Assembly (NCBI GenBank): GCA_028690275.1
Contig: JAQVBN010000043.1
Coordinates: forward strand, 1-5,334
Source: Minisyncoccota bacterium
Lineage (GTDB): Bacteria; Patescibacteriota; Minisyncoccia; Minisyncoccales; Minisyncoccaceae
Reading direction: 5' to 3'
DNA: 5,334 bases
Part shown: one piece after another, positions 1 through 5,022 of the stretch
How positions within the stretch are numbered: position 1 is the first letter of the stretch
Layout: each line of letters opens with the position of its first letter
Made by a program: the position numbers and the translations under genes
The notes under the pieces: generated by a model
Seen by the model: only the letters and a program-made list of their open reading frames with translations
What the model was told of the DNA's origin: nothing
Databases searched by the model: none

Positions 1-1052
1 TCAGGTTGAAAACTTAATATCTTAAATTCGTATTCTTTGTTCAATTCAAGATCTGTTTGCATTTTCTTCTCTGTTCCAAACTCTGAAACATGAATTAATC
101 CTTGAATCTTAGAGTTATCGTTATCAATATTATCTCTAAGTACTTGAACAAAAGCACCGAATGAGTTTAATTTCAAAATTTTTCCCTTGATAGTATCTCC
201 TACTTTATAGTTAAGACTCTTCCAAGGATCTTCTTTTAATTTTTTAATTGAAAGAGAAATTCTTCCTTGAGAAACATCAATAACTTCTGCTTTAACAGTT
301 TCTCCAATTTGAATAATTTCTGCAGGATCTTCGATAAGTTGCCAGTCAAGTTCTGAAATATGAACCAATCCTTCAACGTCTTTTCCTCCAATATTAATCT
401 TCATAAAAGCACCAAAGTTAACAATTCCTGAAATAACTCCTTCAACAACGTCTCCAACTTTAATTTTTGAAATAACGTCTTCAATCTCTCCTGCTTCTTT
501 AGAATCTTCAGTTAAAATAATCTGACCTTCTTTTTCATCAAAATCTAAAACTTTAACTTGGAATTCTTTTCCAATGAAAGTTTGTAATTTTCTTAAAATC
601 TTAACTTTATCTCCTTCTGGAACTCTTGGATAATTTACTGAAGATAATTGTGATGTTGGTAAAAATGCTGGAAAACCAAATAATTGAGTTATTAATCCTC
701 CTTTATTTACCTTCTCTATCTTTATTGTAAATATTTCTTTAGCCTCCTTTACTTCCCTAACTTTATTCCAAGCTAACTCCCTAGCAGCTTCTTTTAAAGA
801 TAGTTCTACAAATCCTTCTTCATTTTCAGTAGTGACAACTTTTACTGAAATAGGATCTCCTATCTTTAAACTCTTTAAGATATTCTTTGCACCTTGGTAT
901 TCTGATCCATAAATAACACCTGTTTTAGCAGGACCAATGTCTAGGTAGACGCATAGATTCTCAATTGCCAAAACGGTTCCATTGATAATGTCACCTGGTC
1001 TTGGTACTTTTACTGAATCATTTAACTTTTGTAATAATGTCTCGTTTTGCAT
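1..1052 (-). CDS. rpsA: 30S ribosomal protein S1 (partial, C-terminus beyond the left edge)
   Basis: The gene reads leftward from an ATG at 1052 through 350 codons without a stop to the window edge, so the C-terminus is missing. S1 binds single-stranded mRNA on the 30S subunit and helps it enter the decoding channel. The translation shows tandem S1 (OB-fold) repeats at about residues 19-87, 106-184, 199-270 and 284 to the edge. Repeat 3 is the most canonical, with GVISGIVNFGAFMKI followed by VEGLVHISELDW. Repeat 4 repeats this pattern (GKILKLNSFGAFVQV, then GLIHVSEF). Repeats 1 and 2 are more diverged, as in the ribosome-binding end of S1. The fourth repeat is nearly complete at the edge, so the protein may be a four-domain form, shorter than the six-domain E. 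coli S1; this cannot be confirmed here. The start has no Shine-Dalgarno sequence and sits 7 nt from a good -10 element (see promoter). The gene is divergent from the 3D-domain gene. Confidence 0.93.
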   Translation of the reverse strand, partial: MQNETLLQKLNDSVKVPRPGDIINGTVLAIENLCVYLDIGPAKTGVIYGSEYQGAKNILKSLKIGDPISVKVVTTENEEGFVELSLKEAARELAWNKVREVKEAKEIFTIKIEKVNKGGLITQLFGFPAFLPTSQLSSVNYPRVPEGDKVKILRKLQTFIGKEFQVKVLDFDEKEGQIILTEDSKEAGEIEDVISKIKVGDVVEGVISGIVNFGAFMKINIGGKDVEGLVHISELDWQLIEDPAEIIQIGETVKAEVIDVSQGRISLSIKKLKEDPWKSLNYKVGDTIKGKILKLNSFGAFVQVLRDNIDNDNSKIQGLIHVSEFGTEKKMQTDLELNKEYEFKILSFQP

Positions 1053-1058
1053 AGTACT

Positions 1059-1087
1059 CTTATAGCATAAAAAAAATATGGAATCAA
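1059..1087 (-). promoter_or_regulatory. Predicted rpsA promoter, extended -10, leaderless arrangement
   Basis: On the minus strand a -35 TTGATT (1087-1082) is followed by a 17-nt spacer and a -10 TATAAG (1064-1059) that carries the TGn extension (TGCTATAAG). Six bases separate the -10 from the ATG, so the expected start site falls on or next to the A of the start codon at 1052. The matches are seen directly; promoter activity and the start site are inferred. Confidence 0.6.
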
Positions 1088-1117
1088 GACTTCATATCTT
1101 TTTTTTACCAAAAACTA

Positions 1118-1146
1118 TTGACAAAATCGGTTCTTTTTGTAATAAT
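1118..1146 (+). promoter_or_regulatory. Predicted promoter of the 3D-domain gene
   Basis: A perfect consensus -35, TTGACA (1118-1123), is followed by a 17-nt spacer and AATAAT (1141-1146), or by 16 nt and TAATAA (1140-1145). Transcription would begin near 1153, giving a leader of about 33 nt before the ATG at 1186. The promoter lies inside the upstream in-frame extension of the 3D-domain reading frame and so argues against the ATG at 1078. Confidence 0.55.
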
Positions 1147-1185
1147 ATACTTGCTCGCAAAAGAGCGTTTTTATTTTTAAAAAAT

Positions 1186-1674
1186 ATGGATAATATATCG
1201 GACACGAAAAAAATCGTCAACATCTTCTTTTGTCTTCTTATTCTCTCTTTCGTTTTTATTCCACTTGGAAAAGAAATTAAGGGTCAAGAAACAATAGAAA
1301 TAGTTGAACAACCAGTATTAACTCAAAAGAATACTGTTGTAGAAAGTTTTGGAGTTGATTACAACACAATTAAAAAACCTACCGAAACTTACTACATGAT
1401 AATTACTGCTTATTCTTCAACTGAAGATCAAACAGACTCAACACCATTTATTACCGCCTCTCAGAAACATGTTGAAGACGGAATAGTTGCAAACAATCTT
1501 TTACCTTTTGGAACAAAGATTAAGATTCCTGAATTATATGGTGATAAAATATTTGTCGTAGAAGACAGAATGAATTACAGGAAAGGAGACTATCATTTGG
1601 ATATTTGGTTTGAAACTAGAGAAGCGGCTCAAAATTTCGGAGTTAAAAAAGCTTACATCGAAGTTATTGAATAA
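1186..1674 (+). CDS. 3D-domain (RlpA/MltA-like double-psi barrel) envelope protein
   Basis: This is a protein of 162 residues with a short cytoplasmic start, one hydrophobic segment at about residues 10-27 (signal anchor or uncleaved signal peptide; no lipobox), a linker to about 68, and a C-terminal 3D domain to the end. The 3D family is named after three conserved aspartates. Likely candidates are D84 (in DQTDSTPF), D127 (in VVEDRMN) and D139 (in HLDIWF), together with the ITAYSS strand at 73-78 and the LPFGTKIKIP turn. In related Sps/MltA/RlpA-type proteins this fold acts on peptidoglycan glycan strands, so a cell-wall lytic or remodelling role outside the membrane is likely but not proven. 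The usual DTG around the second aspartate is EDRMN here. An in-frame ATG at 1078 would add 36 residues, but a consensus promoter lies downstream of it, so I chose the ATG at 1186. It has no Shine-Dalgarno sequence. It is monocistronic, with a terminator 4 nt after the stop. Confidence 0.85.
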   Translation: MDNISDTKKIVNIFFCLLILSFVFIPLGKEIKGQETIEIVEQPVLTQKNTVVESFGVDYNTIKKPTETYYMIITAYSSTEDQTDSTPFITASQKHVEDGIVANNLLPFGTKIKIPELYGDKIFVVEDRMNYRKGDYHLDIWFETREAAQNFGVKKAYIEVIE

Positions 1675-1678
1675 AAAG

Positions 1679-1709
1679 AAAAGAACGTCATTGACGTTCT
1701 TTTTGTTTT
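1679..1709 (+). terminator. Rho-independent terminator after the 3D-domain gene
   Basis: An 11-bp perfect stem (AAAAGAACGTC at 1679-1689 with GACGTTCTTTT at 1693-1703) closes a 3-nt loop ATT and is followed by TGTTTT. The minus-strand reading also ends in a T-rich run, so the hairpin may stop transcription from both sides, including antisense readthrough from the convergent pilin-like gene. Its right arm contains the -35 hexamer of the next promoter. Confidence 0.88.
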
Positions 1710-1720
1710 AAGATTATAAT
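1691..1720 (+). promoter_or_regulatory. Predicted promoter of the carbonic-anhydrase-like gene
   Basis: TTGACG (1691-1696, five of six consensus bases) is followed by an 18-nt spacer and a perfect TATAAT (1715-1720). The start site would be near 1727, leaving an A/T-only-like leader of about 23 nt without a Shine-Dalgarno sequence. The -35 lies within the terminator stem of the preceding gene. Other TATAAA-like hexamers at 1730-1735 make the exact -10 uncertain. Confidence 0.55.
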
Positions 1721-1750
1721 AATCTCATATATAAATAATAAATATTAAAT

Positions 1751-2170
1751 ATGCACAATTGTTCAACAATTATTATCCACTGTATAGATTTTCGTTTAAT
1801 TAATAAGATAAGGGAATGGATGGACCAAAATGGTTTTAAGAATGATACTGATGTTCTTTCTCTCGGAGGAGGAATTAAAGAATTGGTTGATGGTACAAAA
1901 GAAATTCAAGAATTCATTCTTAAACAAATTGGGATTTCATACAATCTTCATAACGCTCGAAAAGTAGTTTTGATGCAACACAGTGATTGTGGGGCTTACA
2001 AAACTAATTACAACTTTATCGATGGAGAAGCAGAGTTTGCTCAACAACTAGAAGATATGCATACCGCTGAAGAAATGATTAAGAATTACTATGATGATAT
2101 AGTAGTTGAGAAAATATGGATTCAAATGAAAGATCCTCACGGAGAAGAAGTTGAGTTTACTAATCTATAA
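1751..2170 (+). CDS. Short beta-carbonic-anhydrase-like protein
   Basis: This is a 139-residue soluble protein with the zinc-site signature of beta-class carbonic anhydrases: CxDxR as CIDFR (C11, D13, R15) near the N-terminus and HxxCG as HSDCG (H77, C80, G81). C11, H77 and C80 would bind zinc, and the D13/R15 pair would gate the active site. A glycine-rich LSLGGG stretch (36-41) stands where family members carry the RNAGN-like loop between the two motifs. Beta enzymes interconvert CO2 and bicarbonate. This one is short for the family: it starts almost directly at the first motif, lacking the N-terminal helices, and ends about 60 residues after the second. It could therefore be a minimal enzyme or a zinc-binding relative with another substrate. 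It has its own promoter and converges on the pilin-like gene, overlapping it by 6 bp. I leave the gene symbol blank because the activity is inferred from motifs only. Confidence 0.82.
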   Translation: MHNCSTIIIHCIDFRLINKIREWMDQNGFKNDTDVLSLGGGIKELVDGTKEIQEFILKQIGISYNLHNARKVVLMQHSDCGAYKTNYNFIDGEAEFAQQLEDMHTAEEMIKNYYDDIVVEKIWIQMKDPHGEEVEFTNL

Positions 2171-2542
2171 TTCAGGAACTGCTAACGCTTTCTTAAATAT
2201 TAAATCTGAACCAAGAATAAAATAAATATTTTTATTCTGAAAACTACGACTATAAATAATATAGTCTTTTCCGTTTGATTGGTAATAAATATCTTGATAT
2301 ATAAAAATATCAATTCCTTCTAGGCAAGAAAGATTAAGATTACATTCTTCTGATACAGGAAAAACCCCATAAGTAAGATAATACTCTATCAAAGAGATGT
2401 TTATTTTTTCCATACTAGATTGAAGGTTTAGATCTCTGACAATGTTAACTCCCCTGATAGAAAAAAGAACTATAATTAAACTAAAAATAGAAATTACAAC
2501 AAGAACTAAAATAGATTCTTTTTTGCCTAAATCTTTATTCAT
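2165..2542 (-). CDS. Pilin-like single-pass membrane protein, function unknown
   Basis: This is a 125-residue protein with a short charged N-terminus (MNKDLGKKES), a strongly hydrophobic helix at about residues 11-28, an amphipathic stretch, and a C-terminal domain containing YYLTYGVFP (54-62). The YY...G.(F/Y)P pattern after an N-terminal hydrophobic helix is typical of type IV pilins and pseudopilins, where the helix packs into the filament. The prepilin peptidase site is not canonical: a glycine is present (G6), but it is followed by KKES rather than FTLIE, and the glutamate is at +3 instead of +5. It may thus be an unprocessed minor pilin-like protein or only resemble one. Cysteines 67 and 73 could form an external disulfide. 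The reading frame continues upstream through the terminator and into tRNA-Leu, so the ATG at 2542 is the credible start. It overlaps the convergent carbonic-anhydrase-like gene by 6 bp. Confidence 0.7.
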   Translation of the reverse strand: MNKDLGKKESILVLVVISIFSLIIVLFSIRGVNIVRDLNLQSSMEKINISLIEYYLTYGVFPVSEECNLNLSCLEGIDIFIYQDIYYQSNGKDYIIYSRSFQNKNIYFILGSDLIFKKALAVPEL

Positions 2543-2549
2543 TACTCTT

Positions 2550-2558
2550 AATATATCA
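2550..2558 (-). promoter_or_regulatory. Predicted extended -10 of the pilin-like gene, leaderless arrangement
   Basis: On the minus strand TGATATATT (TGn plus TATATT) ends 7 nt before the ATG at 2542, so transcription should begin at or next to the start codon. No good -35 is visible: the upstream bases are the T-run of the tRNA operon terminator. An extended -10 can work without one. The element resembles that of rpsA, and both share TAAGAGTA just before the ATG. Confidence 0.5.
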
Positions 2559-2559
2559 T

Positions 2560-2591
2560 AAAAAAAATAAAAAAACAGGAGTGATCCTGTT
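2560..2591 (-). terminator. Rho-independent terminator of the infB-rbfA-tRNA operon
   Basis: On the minus strand a 7-bp perfect stem (AACAGGA at 2591-2585 with TCCTGTT at 2580-2574) closes a 4-nt TCAC loop. It runs into a long T-rich tract (2575-2561, one A). It lies 14 nt after tRNA-Leu and just upstream of the pilin-like gene's promoter, so it marks the end of the transcription unit. Confidence 0.88.
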
Positions 2592-2605
2592 CTTTGATAT
2601 ATATG

Positions 2606-2689
2606 TGCCGCGGGTGGGACTTGAACCCACACGTCATTACTGACAACGGATTTTAAGTCCGTCCTGTCTACCGATTTCAGCACCGCGGC
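2606..2689 (-). tRNA. tRNA-Leu (anticodon UAA)
   Basis: The 84-nt minus-strand cloverleaf has acceptor arms GCCGCGG and CCGCGGC, discriminator A at 2606, and an anticodon loop CTTAAAA with anticodon UAA at 2655-2653 that reads UUA/UUG. It has the long variable arm of class II tRNAs (stem GTCA/TGAC, 2644-2633) and a T arm GTGGG-TTCAAGT-CCCAC. CCA is not encoded (the next bases are CAT), so a CCA-adding enzyme is needed. UUA is a major leucine codon in this AT-rich genome. It lies 8 nt downstream of tRNA-Cys and is probably released from the infB-rbfA transcript. Confidence 0.96.
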
Positions 2690-2697
2690 ATAGATTG

Positions 2698-2768
2698 AGG
2701 CGTGGAGCAGAGTCGAACTGCTGATAGAAGTTTTGCAGACTTCCGCCTTACCGCTTGGCTACCACGCC
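2698..2768 (-). tRNA. tRNA-Cys (anticodon GCA)
   Basis: The 71-nt minus-strand cloverleaf has acceptor arms GGCGTGG and CCACGCC and an anticodon stem GAAGT/ACTTC around the loop CTGCAAA, with anticodon GCA at 2736-2734. The T arm is AGCAG-TTCGACT-CTGCT. The discriminator is U (2698), the identity base known for cysteine tRNAs. CCA is not encoded. It begins 18 nt after the rbfA stop with no clear promoter between, so it is likely cotranscribed with rbfA. Confidence 0.96.
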
Positions 2769-2786
2769 TTAAATGTAACACAACTA

Positions 2787-3131
2787 TTATTTTTTTTCCA
2801 GATCTTTTATTTGTTTCAAAAGTAGTTCTATTCTTGAAGCTTCTTCTGTCTTTTTTTCTTTTACAAATTCAATTCTAGGAACTGGTCTTATTTTAAGTTT
2901 TTTATTTAATGCTTGTTGAATAAAATATACTTTTCTAGTAAGTGTTTTTAAAATTTGTTCATTTTTCTCTGAAGGAAGAACAGAAATATAAACCTTGGCC
3001 GAAAATCCATTCGAAGAAACCTCCACTCTTGTTACTGTTACCACAATATCCGAAGGCAAGTCAAGTTCTTTTAAGAGAGCTTGGCTTAGCTCTTTTTGAA
3101 TCATAATGTCTAGTTTTTCTTTTCTATACAT
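2787..3131 (-). CDS. rbfA: Ribosome-binding factor A
   Basis: This is a 114-residue, KH-type (type II) protein that binds the immature 30S subunit and helps finish 16S rRNA maturation. Family hallmarks are the N-terminal helix with IQKELSQALLKE (about 11-22), the central strand pair VTRVEVSSNGFSAKVYISV (33-51), a helix running through TRKVYFIQQALNKKL, and the RPVPRIEFVKE strand (82-91) before a final helix. Length is normal for the family. The start codon ATG lies inside the end of infB (8-bp overlap), and no Shine-Dalgarno sequence is visible, which suggests translational coupling to infB. The infB-rbfA order is widely conserved in bacteria. It is followed by tRNA-Cys after 18 nt. Confidence 0.95.
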   Translation of the reverse strand: MYRKEKLDIMIQKELSQALLKELDLPSDIVVTVTRVEVSSNGFSAKVYISVLPSEKNEQILKTLTRKVYFIQQALNKKLKIRPVPRIEFVKEKKTEEASRIELLLKQIKDLEKK

Positions 3132-4626
3132 TGCTTATTGTTGGCTTAATAAACTCTTCTTTGTAAAATTTCAAAGTATCTCCTTCTTGCACTCTTTCTT
3201 TTCCGACATAAAGAATACCTGCCTCATTATCTTTGTGAACAACATCAACTTTCTTTTTGTTAGTTTCTAGTCCTGTAACTTTTCCTTCTCCGATTTTTTG
3301 ATTATCTCTAAAAATTTCAACTTTTAACCCTTTTTCTACTCTTCCGTCCATCACTCTTCCTCCCACAATTTGTTTATCTTTTTCAGTTCTGAAAATCGCC
3401 AAAACATCTAATTCCCCAACATCAATCCTTTTCTTTTCAATTACAAGAATAGCATCCATAAATTCTCTTATTCTCATAGCAAGATCATAAATAATATCAA
3501 AGAAACACAAATCTATTTTATTATTCTGCATAATTCCTTCTGCTATTTTTTCAGTCTTAACTCTAAAAGCAATTAAGTGAGCGTCTGAATCTCGAGCAAG
3601 TTTCACGTCTTTTTCATTAACATCACCCACCTCTCCTTTTAAAATATTTAGCTTAACTTGATCTTGAGGTATTCCTTTTAAGATTTCTAAAATACCTTCG
3701 AGAGAACCAATAACATCAGTTTTAATAATTAGATTTAAAACTTTATCTCCCTCCTTTATAATTGGGTTTTTAATTAAAACATTTCTTGGTTTTACTTCCT
3801 TACTAGCTTCAGCTAGAGAGTCGTAAACTTTAACAACTTCTCCTACTGATGGAACCTCACTAAATCCACTAATAGAAACTGGGGCTCCCACAAAAGCTTC
3901 TTTAATGTTTTTACCATCAAAACTTTCAAAAGTTTTAATCTTTCCAGCAGTAGAACTTGTTCCAATAACATCACCACTTCTTAAAACTCCTTGGGTTATT
4001 AAAACTGTTGCTGTAGGACCTCTTTTAGTATCAAGTTTTGATTCGATAATAACCCCCTCTCCTTTTGCGTCAGAAATACTTTCAAGTTGTTCCATTTCTG
4101 CAACAAGTAAAATAACTTCCAGCAAGTCATCGATTCCTTCTTTTGTTTTAGCAGAAATATTAACCGAAGGAATTTTTCCTCCAAGAGACTCTACCCAAAT
4201 ATCTTCTTCTAATAATTGTTGTTTTACTTTTTCTGGATTAGCATTAGGTTTATCAATCTTATTCAAAACAATAATTGGAGAAACGCCTGATTCTTTAATA
4301 TGTTTAATCGCTTCTCTGGTTTGCTTTTTAATTCCTTCACAAGCATCAATAACAAGAAGTCCAATATCTGCTGCCTTTGATCCTCTGGATCTAATAGCAG
4401 AAAAAGATTCGTGTCCAGGAGTATCAAGAAAAGTTATCTTTTCTTTATTGTATTCAATTTGATAGGCTCCAACATGTTGAGTTATTCCTCCTTCTTCTTT
4501 TCCTAAGGTTTTAAAATCTTTAATAGCCATTAAAAGAGAAGTTTTTCCATGATCAATATGACCCAAAACAACCACTACTGGTGGTCTTTTCTGAATCTCT
4601 GTTTTATTTTCCTGTTTTTTTATCAT
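3124..4626 (-). CDS. infB: Translation initiation factor IF-2, short form
   Basis: This 500-residue GTPase brings initiator tRNA to the 30S subunit and promotes subunit joining. The G domain starts almost at once: G1 GHIDHGKT (22-29; the usual valine is isoleucine), switch I EGGITQHVGA (45-54), G3 DTPGH (68-72), G4 NKID (122-125) and G5 SAK (158-160). Domain II (about 190-270), domain III (about 290-390) and the C-terminal tRNA-binding domain follow. The N-terminal IF2-N region, which makes E. coli IF2 about 890 residues, is absent; only about 14 residues precede the G domain. The start is firm because an in-frame TAG lies directly before the ATG at 4626. That ATG is within the upstream DUF4446-like gene (23-bp overlap) and has no Shine-Dalgarno sequence, so coupled translation is likely. 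The gene overlaps rbfA at its end. Confidence 0.97.
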   Translation of the reverse strand: MIKKQENKTEIQKRPPVVVVLGHIDHGKTSLLMAIKDFKTLGKEEGGITQHVGAYQIEYNKEKITFLDTPGHESFSAIRSRGSKAADIGLLVIDACEGIKKQTREAIKHIKESGVSPIIVLNKIDKPNANPEKVKQQLLEEDIWVESLGGKIPSVNISAKTKEGIDDLLEVILLVAEMEQLESISDAKGEGVIIESKLDTKRGPTATVLITQGVLRSGDVIGTSSTAGKIKTFESFDGKNIKEAFVGAPVSISGFSEVPSVGEVVKVYDSLAEASKEVKPRNVLIKNPIIKEGDKVLNLIIKTDVIGSLEGILEILKGIPQDQVKLNILKGEVGDVNEKDVKLARDSDAHLIAFRVKTEKIAEGIMQNNKIDLCFFDIIYDLAMRIREFMDAILVIEKKRIDVGELDVLAIFRTEKDKQIVGGRVMDGRVEKGLKVEIFRDNQKIGEGKVTGLETNKKKVDVVHKDNEAGILYVGKERVQEGDTLKFYKEEFIKPTISNV

Positions 4627-4984
4627 CTAAAGCTTGTTTTAAAGTAGTCTCTTCTTCTTCTAGAAGCTGATACTCAGAGATACCATTTTTAATGGGTTTT
4701 GTAAACACTCTAGTACCATCTTTATAAAAAAGAGAAGTTAGTATAAAACCATTATTTTCTTTGTCTAACAAAGCTAGCGTAAAGCTTTGATCTCCCCCCA
4801 TATCGTTAAAAGAATTAAATCTTAGAATAGAGAATTTGCTAAAATTATTTTGAGCGATTTTTTCATTCACCTCAATCCTTTTCTCAAGAACGTTAATCTT
4901 CTTTTCTAAAACTTTTATATATTTAATTGCCTCCCCTAAATCTTTAAGTTTTTCAGGGTCTTTTTCTTTTTTAGTAAAAATCAT
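4604..4984 (-). CDS. DUF4446-like protein, N-terminally short
   Basis: This is a 126-residue protein of unknown function. Residues about 10-47 form a charged, heptad-like helix likely to be a coiled coil (EKKINVLEKRIEVNEK). The C-terminal part carries the pattern I associate with DUF4446: SFNDMGGDQSFTLALLD (58-74), NNGFILTSL (77-85), a GTRVFTKPIKNGISEYQL stretch (90-107), then an acidic tail. Many family members begin with a membrane helix; none is present here, so this version should be cytosolic. It starts 15 nt after the reductase gene stop and overlaps infB by 23 bp, which places it in the same transcription unit. Position next to infB does not by itself prove a translation role. Recognition is from memory of the motif, so the family name is moderately sure and the function unknown. 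Confidence 0.8.
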   Translation of the reverse strand: MIFTKKEKDPEKLKDLGEAIKYIKVLEKKINVLEKRIEVNEKIAQNNFSKFSILRFNSFNDMGGDQSFTLALLDKENNGFILTSLFYKDGTRVFTKPIKNGISEYQLLEEEETTLKQALDDKKTGK

Positions 4985-4993
4985 ATTACTTGT

Positions 4994-5022
4994 AAAATAT
5001 CATTTTTTAAACAGACTTGCAA
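4994..5022 (-). promoter_or_regulatory. Possible internal promoter before the DUF4446-infB-rbfA genes
   Basis: On the minus strand TTGCAA (5022-5017), a 17-nt spacer and TATTTT (4999-4994) with a TGn extension (TGATATTTT) lie at the end of the reductase gene. The predicted start site falls 2-3 nt before the ATG at 4984, giving an almost leaderless message. Hexamer matches are moderate (4 of 6 each) in AT-rich DNA, so this is tentative. Confidence 0.35.

Noticed and set aside
1078..1185. 36-residue N-terminal extension of the 3D-domain protein
   Set aside because: A consensus promoter (1118-1146) lies inside it and the extension precedes a normal signal-anchor start, so it is probably untranslated.
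1679..1709. Inverted repeat as a possible regulator operator
   Set aside because: A near-perfect stem with 3-nt loop directly after a stop codon and followed by a T-run is explained fully as a terminator.
2543..2683. N-terminal extension of the pilin-like protein
   Set aside because: It would run through tRNA-Leu and its terminator; the ATG at 2542 with a -10 just upstream is the sensible start.
3999..4184. Minus-strand 61-codon frame inside infB
   Set aside because: It is an out-of-frame reading of infB with no independent start signal or motif.
3905..4462. Plus-strand open frame of 185 codons opposite infB
   Set aside because: It lies wholly antisense to the conserved GTPase and domain II region of infB and has no recognisable motif; it is a shadow of infB codon use.
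4982..5002. TGA of the reductase gene as a sense codon (Gly, code 25), fusing it in frame to the DUF4446-like protein
   Set aside because: The two genes are indeed in the same frame, but infB and the other glycine-rich conserved genes contain no in-frame TGA, so the standard code is in use and the frame match is a one-in-three coincidence.
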